A stretch of 43,784 nucleotides of DNA from Candidatus Woesearchaeota archaeon (lineage in GTDB: Archaea > Nanobdellota > Nanobdellia > Woesearchaeales > JAGVYF01). The position numbers were made by a program, and so were the translations under genes. Shown in pieces: positions 33,563 to 43,528 of this stretch (the first letter of the stretch is position 1; the number at the start of each line of letters is the position of its first letter). Location: NCBI GenBank assembly GCA_018303425.1, contig JAGVYF010000032.1, forward strand, positions 1 to 43,784, written 5' to 3'. Below the pieces are notes generated by a model. The model saw only the letters and a list, made by a program, of their open reading frames with translations. It searched no databases and was not told the DNA's origin.

Positions 33563-35056
33563 ATGACTCATCAATTAAACTCAATTAAAAAAGTATTACT
33601 TTTAACTCCTTCTTTTACAGTAGATAAAACATCAATCAGAAGATTAGTAAATCCCATAAATTTTTTATATATTGGAGCTGTTCTTGAACAAAATGGTTAT
33701 GAGGTTGTTATTGTAGATAGCCCTTGTGAAGGTTATGATAATATTTCAGAAGAGGGAGAATATGTTACTTATGGATTAAGCCCTGAACAAATAAAAGAAA
33801 GAATCAACCTTGAAAAACCTGATGTAGTTGGTGTTGCATGTTCTTTTTCATTTAATGAAGAAAAAGTAAATAAATTATGCACTTTGATAAAATCCCTAGA
33901 TACCAATATCATCACTATAGTTGGAGGAATACATCCTAGTTTCTTTCCGAAAGAAATGATGGAAGAATGCAGTGATATTGATTTTATTGTTCTAAACGAA
34001 GGCGAATATCGGGCATTAAATTTATTGAATGCTTTGAAAAATGGAAAATCTTATGATGAAATTGAAGGAATTGCATTTCGTAAAAACAATGAGATAAAAA
34101 TAAATCCTGCTAAGGGATTTATTCAAGATTTAGATAAAATTCCTTTCCCTGCGAGACATTTAGTAAATATGGAAAAGTATTTTGAAATTGGAATGCATGC
34201 AAATCCATTTGTGCGTAACAGAAGAGTTGCAAGAGTTTTAACATCAAGGGGGTGTCCTTTTAATTGTTGTTTTTGTCCGGGCACAAGTTATTGGGGAAGA
34301 TTCCGGCCAAGAAGTGTTGAAAACATAATTGAAGAAATGAGAATACTTAAAGAAAAATATCATGCAGGAGAGTTACACTTTTTAGATGATAATCTTACCC
34401 TCGATCGTAAAAGGGCAATGGAATTATTCAAAAGAATGAAGGAAGAGAAATTTGGTTTTAAGTGGTGTACTCCCGGCGGAATAATGATGAAAACATTAGA
34501 TGAAGAACTAATCAAAGCTATGGCTGAATCCGGATGTTACCAATTAACATTTTCACCTGAAACCGGAAGTCAAAGGGTACTTGATCAAATTATCCACAAA
34601 CATTTCGATCTAAAAATAGTTAAGCCATTAGTAGAGATATGTCATAAACATGATATAGATGTGCACTCAAATTTTATAGTGGGGCTGCCTGGTGAAACCC
34701 GCGAAGAATTAATGATGACTTTTAATTTTGCAAAAGAAGTTGATTTTGATAGTGTTGCTTTTTTTATTGCGGTTCCTGTTGTAGGAACTGAATTATACAA
34801 TATATGTAAAACGCGGGGATGGCTTAAAAATACAAGTCGTACTGCTGATTTCAAGCATGCAAATATTTTTATCGGTGAACATGAAAAAGAATTTGTCATG
34901 CCCAGAGAGGAATTAGAAAAATTAGTTGAAACAAATACCAGGGAATTTAATGAATGGAGCAAACAAAAAAATCCTGAAAGATGGAACCGTAAATTCAAGA
35001 TATATAATGAAACAAAAAAAGATCTTTCTGATAAAATTATGGGAAGGGTTGTTTAA
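33563..35056 (+). CDS. B12-binding-domain radical-SAM protein
   Basis: 497 residues from the preferred start. Cobalamin-binding-like domain (1-165; NFLYIGAVLEQNGYEVVIVD, GGIHPSFFP), then a radical-SAM barrel with Cys231-x3-Cys235-x2-Cys238 (SRGCPFNCCFC) and conserved GLPGETREE. It is followed after 21 nt by the cytidylyltransferase-aminotransferase fusion and likely forms an operon with it, so it may act on the same compound, for example by methylation or carbon rearrangement. The exact reaction is not deducible. Confidence 0.85.
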   Translation: MTHQLNSIKKVLLLTPSFTVDKTSIRRLVNPINFLYIGAVLEQNGYEVVIVDSPCEGYDNISEEGEYVTYGLSPEQIKERINLEKPDVVGVACSFSFNEEKVNKLCTLIKSLDTNIITIVGGIHPSFFPKEMMEECSDIDFIVLNEGEYRALNLLNALKNGKSYDEIEGIAFRKNNEIKINPAKGFIQDLDKIPFPARHLVNMEKYFEIGMHANPFVRNRRVARVLTSRGCPFNCCFCPGTSYWGRFRPRSVENIIEEMRILKEKYHAGELHFLDDNLTLDRKRAMELFKRMKEEKFGFKWCTPGGIMMKTLDEELIKAMAESGCYQLTFSPETGSQRVLDQIIHKHFDLKIVKPLVEICHKHDIDVHSNFIVGLPGETREELMMTFNFAKEVDFDSVAFFIAVPVVGTELYNICKTRGWLKNTSRTADFKHANIFIGEHEKEFVMPREELEKLVETNTREFNEWSKQKNPERWNRKFKIYNETKKDLSDKIMGRVV

Positions 35057-35077
35057 ACTAAAGTGGGAGAGAAATAA

Positions 35078-36517
35078 ATGGTAACTGTTTATACAACCGG
35101 AACTTGGGATTTATTTCACATAGGACATCTTAATATATTGAGAAGATCAAAAAAATTAGGAGACAAATTAATTGTGGGCGTTAGCACCGACGAGTTAGTT
35201 AATTCATATAAAGAAAATTTAGTTATTCCCTTTGTAGATCGCGCGGAAATTATACAAGCTTGTAAATATGTAGATGAAGTAATATCTCAACATAAATTAA
35301 TGGATATAAGTCAATTAATTGAAATAAATCCGGATATAGTTACCATAGGCAGTGATTGGAAAGATAAGTATTTAGAAGGTTTAGAATGGTTTAAGCAACA
35401 ACCAAATAAAAAAGTAGTTTACTTGGATTATACTGGGCGCATTAGTTCAACTACAATCAGAAATAAGCTGTTTGGTTTTGATATGCATGAAAATCTTCTA
35501 AAGCCCAAGTTATTTACCATTGGTTGTCATGAATCCAGAGACATGATGTATAACAGGTCTCCTGAATTTTCTAAGCTTTATTTGAAATTGCAGGATGGAT
35601 TAAAAGAACTTTTTAAAACAAAGAATGATGTATATATTTTAACTAGCTCTGGAACTGGCGCAATGGAGTGTGTTATAACAAATATATTATCTAAAGGAGA
35701 TGAAGTTTTAGTAGTTAACGGGGGGCCTTTCGGACAAAGATGGGCCGAGATATGCAAGTGTTTTGGAATTCATGTTAAAGAATTAAAGGTGGAATTTGGA
35801 AAATCAATTAAGCCAACTGAGATTGAAGCTAATTTAGCTGGAAATATAAAAGCTGTTTTTGTGACGCATAATGAGACTTCATCATGCAATCTTACGGATG
35901 TTAAAACAATTGGGGAAATTGTCAAAAAATCAAATGCTTTATTTGTAGTTGATGCCATTTCAAGTTTTTTAGGTGAGGAATTAGAAGTTGATAATTGGGG
36001 AATTGATGTAGTAATCAGCAGCAGTCAAAAAGCATTGTTGCTTCCGCCAGGTTTATCATTTATATCATTGAGTGAAAAAGCCTGGAAAAGCACTTCTGAT
36101 TTACCTAAATATTATTTTGATTTAAGAAAATATAAATCTGAGCTAATAAGAGGTCAAACTCCTTTTACTCCCGCGATAAGTTTAATATTGCAACTTTCAA
36201 GACAGATCAATAAAAGATATTCTTTTAATAGTTCGGTTGTCAGAAATAGCATAGTTAATTTGGGTTATTCGCTTGTAGGAGAAAATCCTTCCAATTATGG
36301 CACTGCATTTTATGCAAACGATGCGCCGCAAATAATTGAAGCATTTAAAAAAGAAAAAATTCTTGTTAACCCTTCTGCTCCCCCTTATGATAAGAGCATA
36401 ATTAGGGTCGCAATAACAAATGCAGAAGATGCCCAGCATTTTTCAGAAATTTTAAAAAAAATAACTAACGAAATGAATTTTAAAATAAGAGAAAAAGATG
36501 AATTGCCCCGTTTGTGA
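35078..36517 (+). CDS. fused cytidylyltransferase and class V aminotransferase
   Basis: 479 residues. Domain 1 (1-135) is a TagD/GCT-type nucleotidyltransferase: His14-x-Gly-His17 (DLFHIGHLNILRRS) and RISSTTIR at 121-128. Domain 2 (about 145-475) is a PLP-dependent aminotransferase of the alanine-glyoxylate/serine-pyruvate/AEP group: SSGTGAMEC, Asp292 in FVVDAISSF and PLP-Lys318 in SSSQKALLLPPG. A fusion of this kind would make an amino-alcohol (or aminoalkyl) phosphate or phosphonate and activate it as the CDP-derivative, as in PntC (2-aminoethylphosphonate cytidylyltransferase-transaminase). The cytidylyltransferase here is of the GCT kind, so CDP-ethanolamine, CDP-serinol or a similar product is equally possible. 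A GGGAGAG site 7 nt upstream acts as Shine-Dalgarno. Confidence 0.8.
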   Translation: MVTVYTTGTWDLFHIGHLNILRRSKKLGDKLIVGVSTDELVNSYKENLVIPFVDRAEIIQACKYVDEVISQHKLMDISQLIEINPDIVTIGSDWKDKYLEGLEWFKQQPNKKVVYLDYTGRISSTTIRNKLFGFDMHENLLKPKLFTIGCHESRDMMYNRSPEFSKLYLKLQDGLKELFKTKNDVYILTSSGTGAMECVITNILSKGDEVLVVNGGPFGQRWAEICKCFGIHVKELKVEFGKSIKPTEIEANLAGNIKAVFVTHNETSSCNLTDVKTIGEIVKKSNALFVVDAISSFLGEELEVDNWGIDVVISSSQKALLLPPGLSFISLSEKAWKSTSDLPKYYFDLRKYKSELIRGQTPFTPAISLILQLSRQINKRYSFNSSVVRNSIVNLGYSLVGENPSNYGTAFYANDAPQIIEAFKKEKILVNPSAPPYDKSIIRVAITNAEDAQHFSEILKKITNEMNFKIREKDELPRL

Positions 36518-36828
36518 TTTTGAATAAATCCGAAATGACTTTTTTATAAGGTTGATTTTTTTGGTTAAGGCAGGCATATATTTAGTGGCGCAAAATTTAT
36601 TCATGATTCTTTTAAAAATAGATTATTCATCTTTTACAAAAATCCCTATCTGCTTTTAAAAATTAGATGTTATTACTTCATGGGTTTAATACCTTGTAGC
36701 TTACTGCGATAATTAATTAAATACATGAATTTCAAAAATACCGCGCAGCTTGTCGTGGTTGGGATTTTTATTTTAAAAAATATGGGAGACAACACAATTT
36801 ATAAATTGGACACTATTTATGTACAATC
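36518..36828. other. intergenic region with hairpin and flippase promoter
   Basis: About 310 bp. An imperfect hairpin ACCGCG-CAGCTTGT-CGTGGT (36740-36759) flanked by AAAAAT and ATTTTT could be a terminator. TTTATAAAT around 36798-36806 is the probable TATA box of the flippase gene. No ORF with a start signal was seen. Confidence 0.4.
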
Positions 36829-38355
36829 ATGAAACAAGATTCAAATGATGCATTAAAAATTCTAGTAAAAGGAGCAGGATTTGTATACTTTGGAATGATT
36901 TTTTCAAAGATTTTAACTTACTTATACAGGATTGTTATCGCAAGAATTGGAACTTCAGAATATGGAATTTTTTCATTGGGTCTTGCAATTATTAATATGG
37001 TAATGTTTATCCCACTCCTTGGCATGGATGAAGGAATAGTAAGATATGTTTCATACTATTTGGGATTAAAAGAAGATGCTAAAATCAAGGGCACAATAAC
37101 AACTGCATTAAAAATATCGGGATTCTTAAGTTTAATAGTTACGACAATTTTATTTTTTAGTTCAGAATATATAGCAATAAATATTCTCAGAGAACAATCA
37201 CTAAATATTATCCTAAATGTTTTAACTTTATCTATCCCATTTTATGTTATAAGTACAATTTATTTAAGCGTCATTAAAGCTTACAAAAGAATGGATTATT
37301 GGGTTTTTATTAAAAGTATAACTGAAAATATCTCTAAAATTGGGATAACCTTTATATTAATTTTCAAAGGTTTTGGTCTTCTCGCTGCGGCAATAGGATA
37401 TACTGTTTCTTTAATAATTGCATGCATAATCGCAATTATGATTGTAGAATTTAAATTTGTCAAAATATTTAGTTCAAAAATTAAAAGTATTACATCAACT
37501 CGAAAATTAATTGGATACTCTTGGCCAATTATGTTCCACATTATAATTGCGCAATTATTGGGTTGGACAGATACTTTAATGATAGGATATTTTAAAAATT
37601 CTATTGAAGTTGGAATTTATAATGCGGCGCTTCCTACTGCCCACGTTATGACAATTATTCCCGCAGGAATATTCTCACTATCTATTCCAATTATGACTGA
37701 TTTATATGCCCAAAAACAAAAAAACGAATTTATTAATGTATACCAAACAGCAAATAAATGGGTATACTATTTTATGGTTTACCTGTTAATTATTTTTACA
37801 ATATTCAGCAAAGAGATATTAAACATTCTTTTTGGTAGTGAATATGTTACTGGAAGTTTAACATTGATTGCAGGAGCAATTGGATACTTTATCTATTCAA
37901 ATGGTTCGGGAGACTGCATTTTAAAAGTGATTGGTAAAACTAAATATATTATGATAAATACACTAATATCAACGACCCTTAACATTATTTTAAACTATTT
38001 TTTAATTCCAAGATACGGGATGTTGGGTGCTGCTGCTGCATCAACAATATCACTTGGAGTCTGGACATTTTTAGGATTTATTGAATCATATTACATAACA
38101 AAAATACATCCATTCAAAAAAGGTTTTATAAAAATTACAATTATAGGTATAATTACATATGTACTAACAAACCTATTAAATAAATATCTTATAGTAAGTG
38201 TTATGAAATTAGCGCTGGGTTTAATATCCGCAGCACTAATATTTATCTTCTTGATTATTATTACAAAAACATTAGATAGAGAAGATAAAGCCATCCTTAA
38301 TGCGATAAAAAATAAGATTACTAAGCAAATCCTAACAAAAATCTTGCACCTTTAA
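36829..38355 (+). CDS. polysaccharide flippase (MOP superfamily, Wzx-like)
   Basis: 508 residues with about 14 transmembrane helices. The N-terminus (KGAGFVYFGMIFSKILTYLY, RIGTSEYGIFSLGLA) and the middle GWTDTLMIGYF segment are typical of Wzx-like flippases. It should turn a lipid-linked oligosaccharide from the cytoplasmic to the outer side, giving the substrate for AglB or another transferase. The 3' end overlaps the convergent radical-SAM gene by 35 nt. Confidence 0.88.
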   Translation: MKQDSNDALKILVKGAGFVYFGMIFSKILTYLYRIVIARIGTSEYGIFSLGLAIINMVMFIPLLGMDEGIVRYVSYYLGLKEDAKIKGTITTALKISGFLSLIVTTILFFSSEYIAINILREQSLNIILNVLTLSIPFYVISTIYLSVIKAYKRMDYWVFIKSITENISKIGITFILIFKGFGLLAAAIGYTVSLIIACIIAIMIVEFKFVKIFSSKIKSITSTRKLIGYSWPIMFHIIIAQLLGWTDTLMIGYFKNSIEVGIYNAALPTAHVMTIIPAGIFSLSIPIMTDLYAQKQKNEFINVYQTANKWVYYFMVYLLIIFTIFSKEILNILFGSEYVTGSLTLIAGAIGYFIYSNGSGDCILKVIGKTKYIMINTLISTTLNIILNYFLIPRYGMLGAAAASTISLGVWTFLGFIESYYITKIHPFKKGFIKITIIGIITYVLTNLLNKYLIVSVMKLALGLISAALIFIFLIIITKTLDREDKAILNAIKNKITKQILTKILHL

Positions 38356-39769
38356 CATACCTTTTAAAATCTTCATAACTTCTGATTCTTTTCAGATGAT
38401 TAAAAACACATACAGGTCTTAAATAAAATTCTCTCATTGCGCGTTTTTCCATAGCTTTGATCTCTTCTTCATTTTTATAACCAAATGGCACAAAAACGGG
38501 TTCCCATATATTATATTTAGAATAATCCGTACTTAATGTTCCGTACTTATGAGCCTCCGCAAACAACTTAGTACCGGGATAAGGGGTTGTGATACAAAAC
38601 TGTGCATATTCAGGGTTAAGTTTTTTTGCAAACTCAATTGTTTTTAATGCCTTTTCAGGAGTTTCACCTGGCAATGCAAGCATAAATGATGCCCTAATCT
38701 CAATACCTATTTCTTTACACCAAGCATTTGATATTTCAATTTGTTGTAAAGTTATGCCTTTATTAATGTTATTTAACAATTCTTGATCACCTGATTCATA
38801 GCCAAAAAAAATGTTCCAACAACCTGCATTATACATTTTTTGCAAAAGCTCTTTTGTTACTGTATCTACTCTAGAATAACATGTCCAAGTAATTCCCAAA
38901 TTAGCATTCATCATTTCATCACAGAATTCCTCCATCCACTTTTTATTAGATGTCATCATATCGTCCCAAAATGAAATATCCTTGGCCTCATACTTATCCT
39001 TCAAGTGCTTTATTTCTTCAACAACTAACTTAGGAGACCTTGCCCTAATCTGCCTTCCAAAAATTGCATTATCTGAACAAAAACTGCACGCAAATGGACA
39101 TCCCCTGATTGCCACCATATGGACAATAGGCAAATTTTTATATTGATTTGGCAAAGGAACATATTTATCCATTGGCAATAAATCTCTAGCAGGGTAGGGT
39201 AAAACATCCAAATCAGGAATCAAAATTCTTTTATTAGTGACAACAATTTCTTTATCCAATTTAAAAGCAATACCATCAATCTCTTTTAATTTGAACTTAC
39301 TTGATAAAAATGCCTCATAATCATAACTTAAACTTTTATAAAAATCTAAAACTTCAACAGCAGTTATCTCTCCTTCACCAATAGCAACAATATCAAAACA
39401 AGATTCATCTTTAACAACATTGTAATAATCTATAGTCGCATGATGTCCTCCAAGAATAATTAATATTTTAGGAAACTTTTCTTTAATTTTATTAGCTAAT
39501 GAAATGGCTCTATGATAAATAGGCGTCAATGACGTGATTCCAATAGACTTAGGTTTATGAATAGCAATATATTGAATAATATCTTCTTCATTATAATTCA
39601 ATGCTAATGAATCTATCAGACCAATTGAAAAGTTTTTTTCCCTTACATAAGCGGCAAGCGAGGCTAGTCCAAGCGGGGGTAAATGACCTCCTGTATCACC
39701 AACATCTCGGGCATAACGTTCTTTAGGAGACAGCGGGGGAGAAATAAATAATATATCCATCTTAATCAC
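38321..39769 (-). CDS. B12-binding-domain radical-SAM protein
   Basis: 482 residues. Cobalamin-binding-like domain (1-160; HLPPLGLASLAAYV, LGGHHATIDY), then Cys224-x3-Cys228-x2-Cys231 (RGCPFACSFC) and LPGETPEKAL. It resembles the other two large radical-SAM proteins in this window and overlaps the GT2 gene start region by 4 nt (GT2 is upstream on the minus strand), so the two are coupled. The substrate is probably a lipid or sugar, from context only. Confidence 0.85.
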   Translation of the reverse strand: MIKMDILFISPPLSPKERYARDVGDTGGHLPPLGLASLAAYVREKNFSIGLIDSLALNYNEEDIIQYIAIHKPKSIGITSLTPIYHRAISLANKIKEKFPKILIILGGHHATIDYYNVVKDESCFDIVAIGEGEITAVEVLDFYKSLSYDYEAFLSSKFKLKEIDGIAFKLDKEIVVTNKRILIPDLDVLPYPARDLLPMDKYVPLPNQYKNLPIVHMVAIRGCPFACSFCSDNAIFGRQIRARSPKLVVEEIKHLKDKYEAKDISFWDDMMTSNKKWMEEFCDEMMNANLGITWTCYSRVDTVTKELLQKMYNAGCWNIFFGYESGDQELLNNINKGITLQQIEISNAWCKEIGIEIRASFMLALPGETPEKALKTIEFAKKLNPEYAQFCITTPYPGTKLFAEAHKYGTLSTDYSKYNIWEPVFVPFGYKNEEEIKAMEKRAMREFYLRPVCVFNHLKRIRSYEDFKRYVKGARFLLGFA

Positions 39770-40491
39770 CTATAATAACCCATAATTGAATAAAATCTTA
39801 TTTTTAACAAATCACGGAACATTGATATGCCTGCAGTTATTGGGTTGACTTTTGACCCGGGAGGATTGTTTGATGTTACCGGAATATCTTTTATTCTAAA
39901 CCCTAATTTTCTTGCTAAAAATAAAATTTCAACATCAAAAGCCCATCCGTTTATTAACTGTCTCTGAAATATGGTTTTTGCGGCTTTTTTTGTAAAAAGC
40001 TTAAATCCGCATTGCGTATCTGGTATGCCTTTAATAATTAGCAATTGAACTATCCAACTAAATACTTCGCCAATAAAACGTCTATATAAAACTTCCCCTA
40101 CTAATGAACCAGAAAGTGAACGTGACGCAATAATGACATCAAAATCTTTTAAATATGGCAGGAATTTATTCATTTCGAATAATGATGTATGTAAATCTGC
40201 ATCTGTAAAAAGTATTAAATCGCCAGTCGATTCACGGACTCCTTTTCTTATTGAATAACCTTTTCCGCTATTTTCAGAATTTTGAAATAACCTAAAATTG
40301 AATTTATTAAGAATATAATTATCTACAATTATATTTGTATTATCAGTACTCCCATCATCTACTATTAAAACTTCATAATTAAAAGGATACTTTGTAAAAT
40401 AATAATCAATCTCTTTTAATGTTCCTAAAATTCTTTTTTCTTCATTATATGCCGGAATTATTATCGATAATTTCATATTGCTGAACTTCAT
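39766..40491 (-). CDS. GT2-family dolichyl-phosphate glycosyltransferase (Alg5/DPM1-like)
   Basis: 241 residues; a second ATG 15 nt inside (40476) starting MKLSIIIPAYNEE may be the true start. IIIPAYNEE, VLIVDDGSTDNT, FTDADLHT (DxD-like Asp-Ala-Asp) and QCGFKLFTKKAA are typical of Alg5. It makes polyprenyl-phosphate-hexose from UDP- or GDP-sugar on the inner face of the membrane. This would serve as donor for the ArnT-like transferase, after flipping by the ArnE/F-like pair. Confidence 0.87.
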   Translation of the reverse strand: MKFSNMKLSIIIPAYNEEKRILGTLKEIDYYFTKYPFNYEVLIVDDGSTDNTNIIVDNYILNKFNFRLFQNSENSGKGYSIRKGVRESTGDLILFTDADLHTSLFEMNKFLPYLKDFDVIIASRSLSGSLVGEVLYRRFIGEVFSWIVQLLIIKGIPDTQCGFKLFTKKAAKTIFQRQLINGWAFDVEILFLARKLGFRIKDIPVTSNNPPGSKVNPITAGISMFRDLLKIRFYSIMGYYR

Positions 40492-40592
40492 ATTTTAGAT
40501 TAATTCAAAAAAATTACACAGATTAAATAACTTTCGTTTGTGTATATGTGCATAGTCTTTGCCACTTTTGATACAACCTAATTTAGGGTAAT

Positions 40593-42305
40593 TTAGTTAA
40601 TTACATCTCTAACATATATTTTAAAATGTCCAAATTCTTTCTTTAAAATAAATTTTTCATCCAAATAATCTTTTACTTCTGGATTTAATCCACCCATATG
40701 TTCATTTAAAAAAGAAGAGTAAATAAAATAAGAAACATTTTCTAATTTGCCCAAATGATTCGTGTTATATGGCCCAATGATTGATCCGCATGAACTGGGC
40801 AATCTATAAACTAATGAATTATTAACCCTGCAATAATTATTTACAAAAAAATCATCATCTCTATAATATTTTCCGCCAATCAAAAATCCGGCATCATCTC
40901 TCACTACAATAAGCGCATCTTTTTTATAAATATTTTTCATGTAATCAATCAGTTCATCATATCCCCGTTCACCATAAAGATTGACAGTTGAATAATCAAC
41001 AATAGACTGTGAGAGATTAATAGATACAAAAAAAATAACCGAAATAACCAATAATGCGCTAAAGCGATATTTTCGTTTAATCGATAATATAAACATGAGG
41101 GGGGAAAAATATAGTGAAAGCAAGATTAAGTAATAAATTGAATCAATATTATAAGGCAAAAGCTTGGGGAGCATCAAAAAAGGGTCAGGTAAACTAAAAA
41201 ATAAAACGCTTGATAATAAATAAACTGCCAAATGATTCTTTTTAAATTTGAATTTAAAACCAAATGGATAAAAAATTAACAAAAGTATTAAACCAAATAA
41301 TGGAAATTTATAGTAAATATCTGGCGCTTTAATCGAATAAGCTAACCAACCTAAAATCACAAAAATAAAAATTAAATCAATTTTTTCAGCAGTTCTTGTT
41401 TTAAAATAAGCAATCAAGCGATATAAAAAAGAAGATGCAAACAAAACCATAATATATGGAGACACCCAAAAAGAATCATATGCTAATGCGGTTAAGATGT
41501 GTTTAACAATTATTTTGAATGACAATGGGGTTGCTATCCTCGCAAAAGTATAATTTAAAGTTTCAGCAAAAGTGTCAATAGAATATTGCGAAAAAAGCCA
41601 CATCGCAATTAAGAAAAGTCCAACACCCATAATACTGGTCCAAAAAGTTACATGAAATGCTTGGAAATATTTTGTTCTTAGGACATAATATAAAAACAAA
41701 GAAAGGATCAATATCGGCACTGTTGTGTATTTAATTAACAGCAAAATTCCTAACATTAAGCCAAAAATTAAAAAATTAAATTTATAATCTTCATATTTTA
41801 AAATTAAAAAAATAAAAATTCCCAAAAGTGCCGGATAAAATAAAGTATCCATGGATTGATAAGTAGACTTTTGAACGACAAGGTGGGATGTTAAATATAA
41901 AATTGGAATTAGATAAAAAAGATATTTATTTTTTTTAGCAGAATAAATTTGTTTCGAGATAATCGTTAAAACAAGGATTGTTATTAACACATTTAGATAT
42001 CCGACAAATCTTAAAGAAAAAATAGATTTTCCTAAAAATAGATAAAATAAATATAAAATATATGCACCAAGCGGGGGATGCGCTAAACCATTAATATAAT
42101 CACCAATGATCCCTCCGCCATATTGGTATCCTGTTTCTTCTCCACGATATACTAAGGGAAGCCCTAATTTATCAATCCCGTCAACTAATTTATAATAATA
42201 AATGTCATCATATTTAGGCATTTGATTAAGATGTATATTTAAAAATAAACTCAGATTAAATATAAAAGCCAATAACAGCATTATCTTTAAAAAATTCCGG
42301 TTCAT
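40593..42305 (-). CDS. ArnT/PMT-like membrane glycosyltransferase (GT39/GT83 type)
   Basis: 570 residues with about 11-12 transmembrane helices. The first outer loop has MPKYDDIYYYKL with acidic residues, and a HPPLGAYIL motif, as in PMT_2/ArnT proteins that use polyprenyl-phosphate-sugar donors. A C-terminal outer domain of about 130 residues follows (YGERGYDELIDYM on). It should transfer a sugar at the outer face to lipid, glycan or protein. Start and stop overlap with the upstream dehydrogenase gene (ATGA). Confidence 0.8.
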   Translation of the reverse strand: MNRNFLKIMLLLAFIFNLSLFLNIHLNQMPKYDDIYYYKLVDGIDKLGLPLVYRGEETGYQYGGGIIGDYINGLAHPPLGAYILYLFYLFLGKSIFSLRFVGYLNVLITILVLTIISKQIYSAKKNKYLFYLIPILYLTSHLVVQKSTYQSMDTLFYPALLGIFIFLILKYEDYKFNFLIFGLMLGILLLIKYTTVPILILSLFLYYVLRTKYFQAFHVTFWTSIMGVGLFLIAMWLFSQYSIDTFAETLNYTFARIATPLSFKIIVKHILTALAYDSFWVSPYIMVLFASSFLYRLIAYFKTRTAEKIDLIFIFVILGWLAYSIKAPDIYYKFPLFGLILLLIFYPFGFKFKFKKNHLAVYLLSSVLFFSLPDPFLMLPKLLPYNIDSIYYLILLSLYFSPLMFILSIKRKYRFSALLVISVIFFVSINLSQSIVDYSTVNLYGERGYDELIDYMKNIYKKDALIVVRDDAGFLIGGKYYRDDDFFVNNYCRVNNSLVYRLPSSCGSIIGPYNTNHLGKLENVSYFIYSSFLNEHMGGLNPEVKDYLDEKFILKKEFGHFKIYVRDVIN

Positions 42306-43528
42306 CTCCCCACACCCATATAAATTATCCCCCGTGATTCAATATTTTTTTTATTCAAACAATTTCTTCCATCAATTATAATTTTAACATTTTGCAATTT
42401 AGATGATTCTATTTCTTTAAATTTTGAGTGTGCAGTACAAATCACTAACACTTCGCATTTTAAGGCATTTTCTAAAGAAGCAACATTTGAATGTTTAGGC
42501 AACCAGGGGTCATAAACGGATAAATCCGCCCCTAAACTTTTCAATCCTGAAATAACTTTTAATGCTGGACTTTCACGGAAATCGTCAATATCCGGTTTAT
42601 ATGCAACACCAAGAACTGCAATTTTTGTTCCATTAACACATCTGCCGACAGAATTTAATGCCGAAATTAAACGTGAGATTGTGTAATTTGGCATGCTATT
42701 ATTAATTTCTCTTGCAAGTTTTAAAAATTTATGATCAAAACCCATCTCACTGCCTTTTTCAATTAGATAATACGGATCAACACTGATACAATGGCCTCCG
42801 ACCCCACAACCGGGATAATGGGGCATAAATGCAAATGGTTTTGTTGCTGCGCCTTTAATCACTTCAGTAATGTCAATCCCCATCCTGTCAAAACATTTTG
42901 CAATTTCATTAATAAAAGCAATATTAATATCCCTAAAACTATTTTCTATAATTTTTGAAGCTTCTGCCGCTTTAAGAGAGGATACTTCGACAATTTCAGC
43001 ATCTATGAAAGAACGATAAAATTCAGATGCTAATCTTAAACTTTCCTTAGACAAAGCGCCTATAACTCTAGGCAAATCTTTTAACAAATACTTTTTATTG
43101 CCTGGATCTATTCTTTCCGGACAATGTGCAAGATAAAAATCATTGCCTGCCTTTAATCCTAATCTCTCCAATATTGGCAACATTATCTCTTCACAAGTAC
43201 CAGGTGAAACCGTAGATTCAAGAATGATTATATGTCCTTTGTGCAGGCGGGGCAAGATAGATTCACACGCTGAGATTATTGGACCGAATTCAGGTTTATA
43301 TTTTTCATCAATCGGTGTTGGCACGCAGATAAGAATAACTTCACAATCTTCAATCATTCCCGCATCCGTAGTTGCTAATATTTTACCCTTTAATTCTGCA
43401 ATGTCCTTTTTTAAAATTTCATCATTAATCGGACTTATTCCTTGGTTAATCAAATTAATCTTTTCTTTAATTATGTCTATTCCAACTACCTGAAATCCTC
43501 TTTTTGCTAATTGACAAGCTATTGGCAA
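42302..43528 (-). CDS. UDP-N-acetyl-mannosamine/UDP-glucose dehydrogenase family, N-terminus lost
   Basis: 408 residues. The visible part matches WecC-type nucleotide-sugar dehydrogenases: ICVPTPID, ILESTVSPGTCEE, the Lys/Asn pair in AEASKIIENSFRDINIAF, catalytic Cys in GCGVGGHCISVDPYYL, and a C-terminal VLGVAYKPDIDDFRES. It oxidises the C6 alcohol of a UDP-sugar with NAD. The first strand and the Gly-x-Gly-x-x-Gly NAD loop are absent: the frame starts at TTG (GLPIACQLAKRG is the residual end of that region) and a stop codon lies 5 codons upstream of the TTG. The product, if made, could not bind NAD normally. See the junction finding. Confidence 0.85.
   Translation of the reverse strand: MPIACQLAKRGFQVVGIDIIKEKINLINQGISPINDEILKKDIAELKGKILATTDAGMIEDCEVILICVPTPIDEKYKPEFGPIISACESILPRLHKGHIIILESTVSPGTCEEIMLPILERLGLKAGNDFYLAHCPERIDPGNKKYLLKDLPRVIGALSKESLRLASEFYRSFIDAEIVEVSSLKAAEASKIIENSFRDINIAFINEIAKCFDRMGIDITEVIKGAATKPFAFMPHYPGCGVGGHCISVDPYYLIEKGSEMGFDHKFLKLAREINNSMPNYTISRLISALNSVGRCVNGTKIAVLGVAYKPDIDDFRESPALKVISGLKSLGADLSVYDPWLPKHSNVASLENALKCEVLVICTAHSKFKEIESSKLQNVKIIIDGRNCLNKKNIESRGIIYMGVGR

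Noticed and set aside
36790-36825. TTGGACACT near the flippase start as a further origin repeat
   Set aside because: It shares only GGACACT with the spacer of the orc1 repeats, not the CACTGGACA core, and lies far from orc1.
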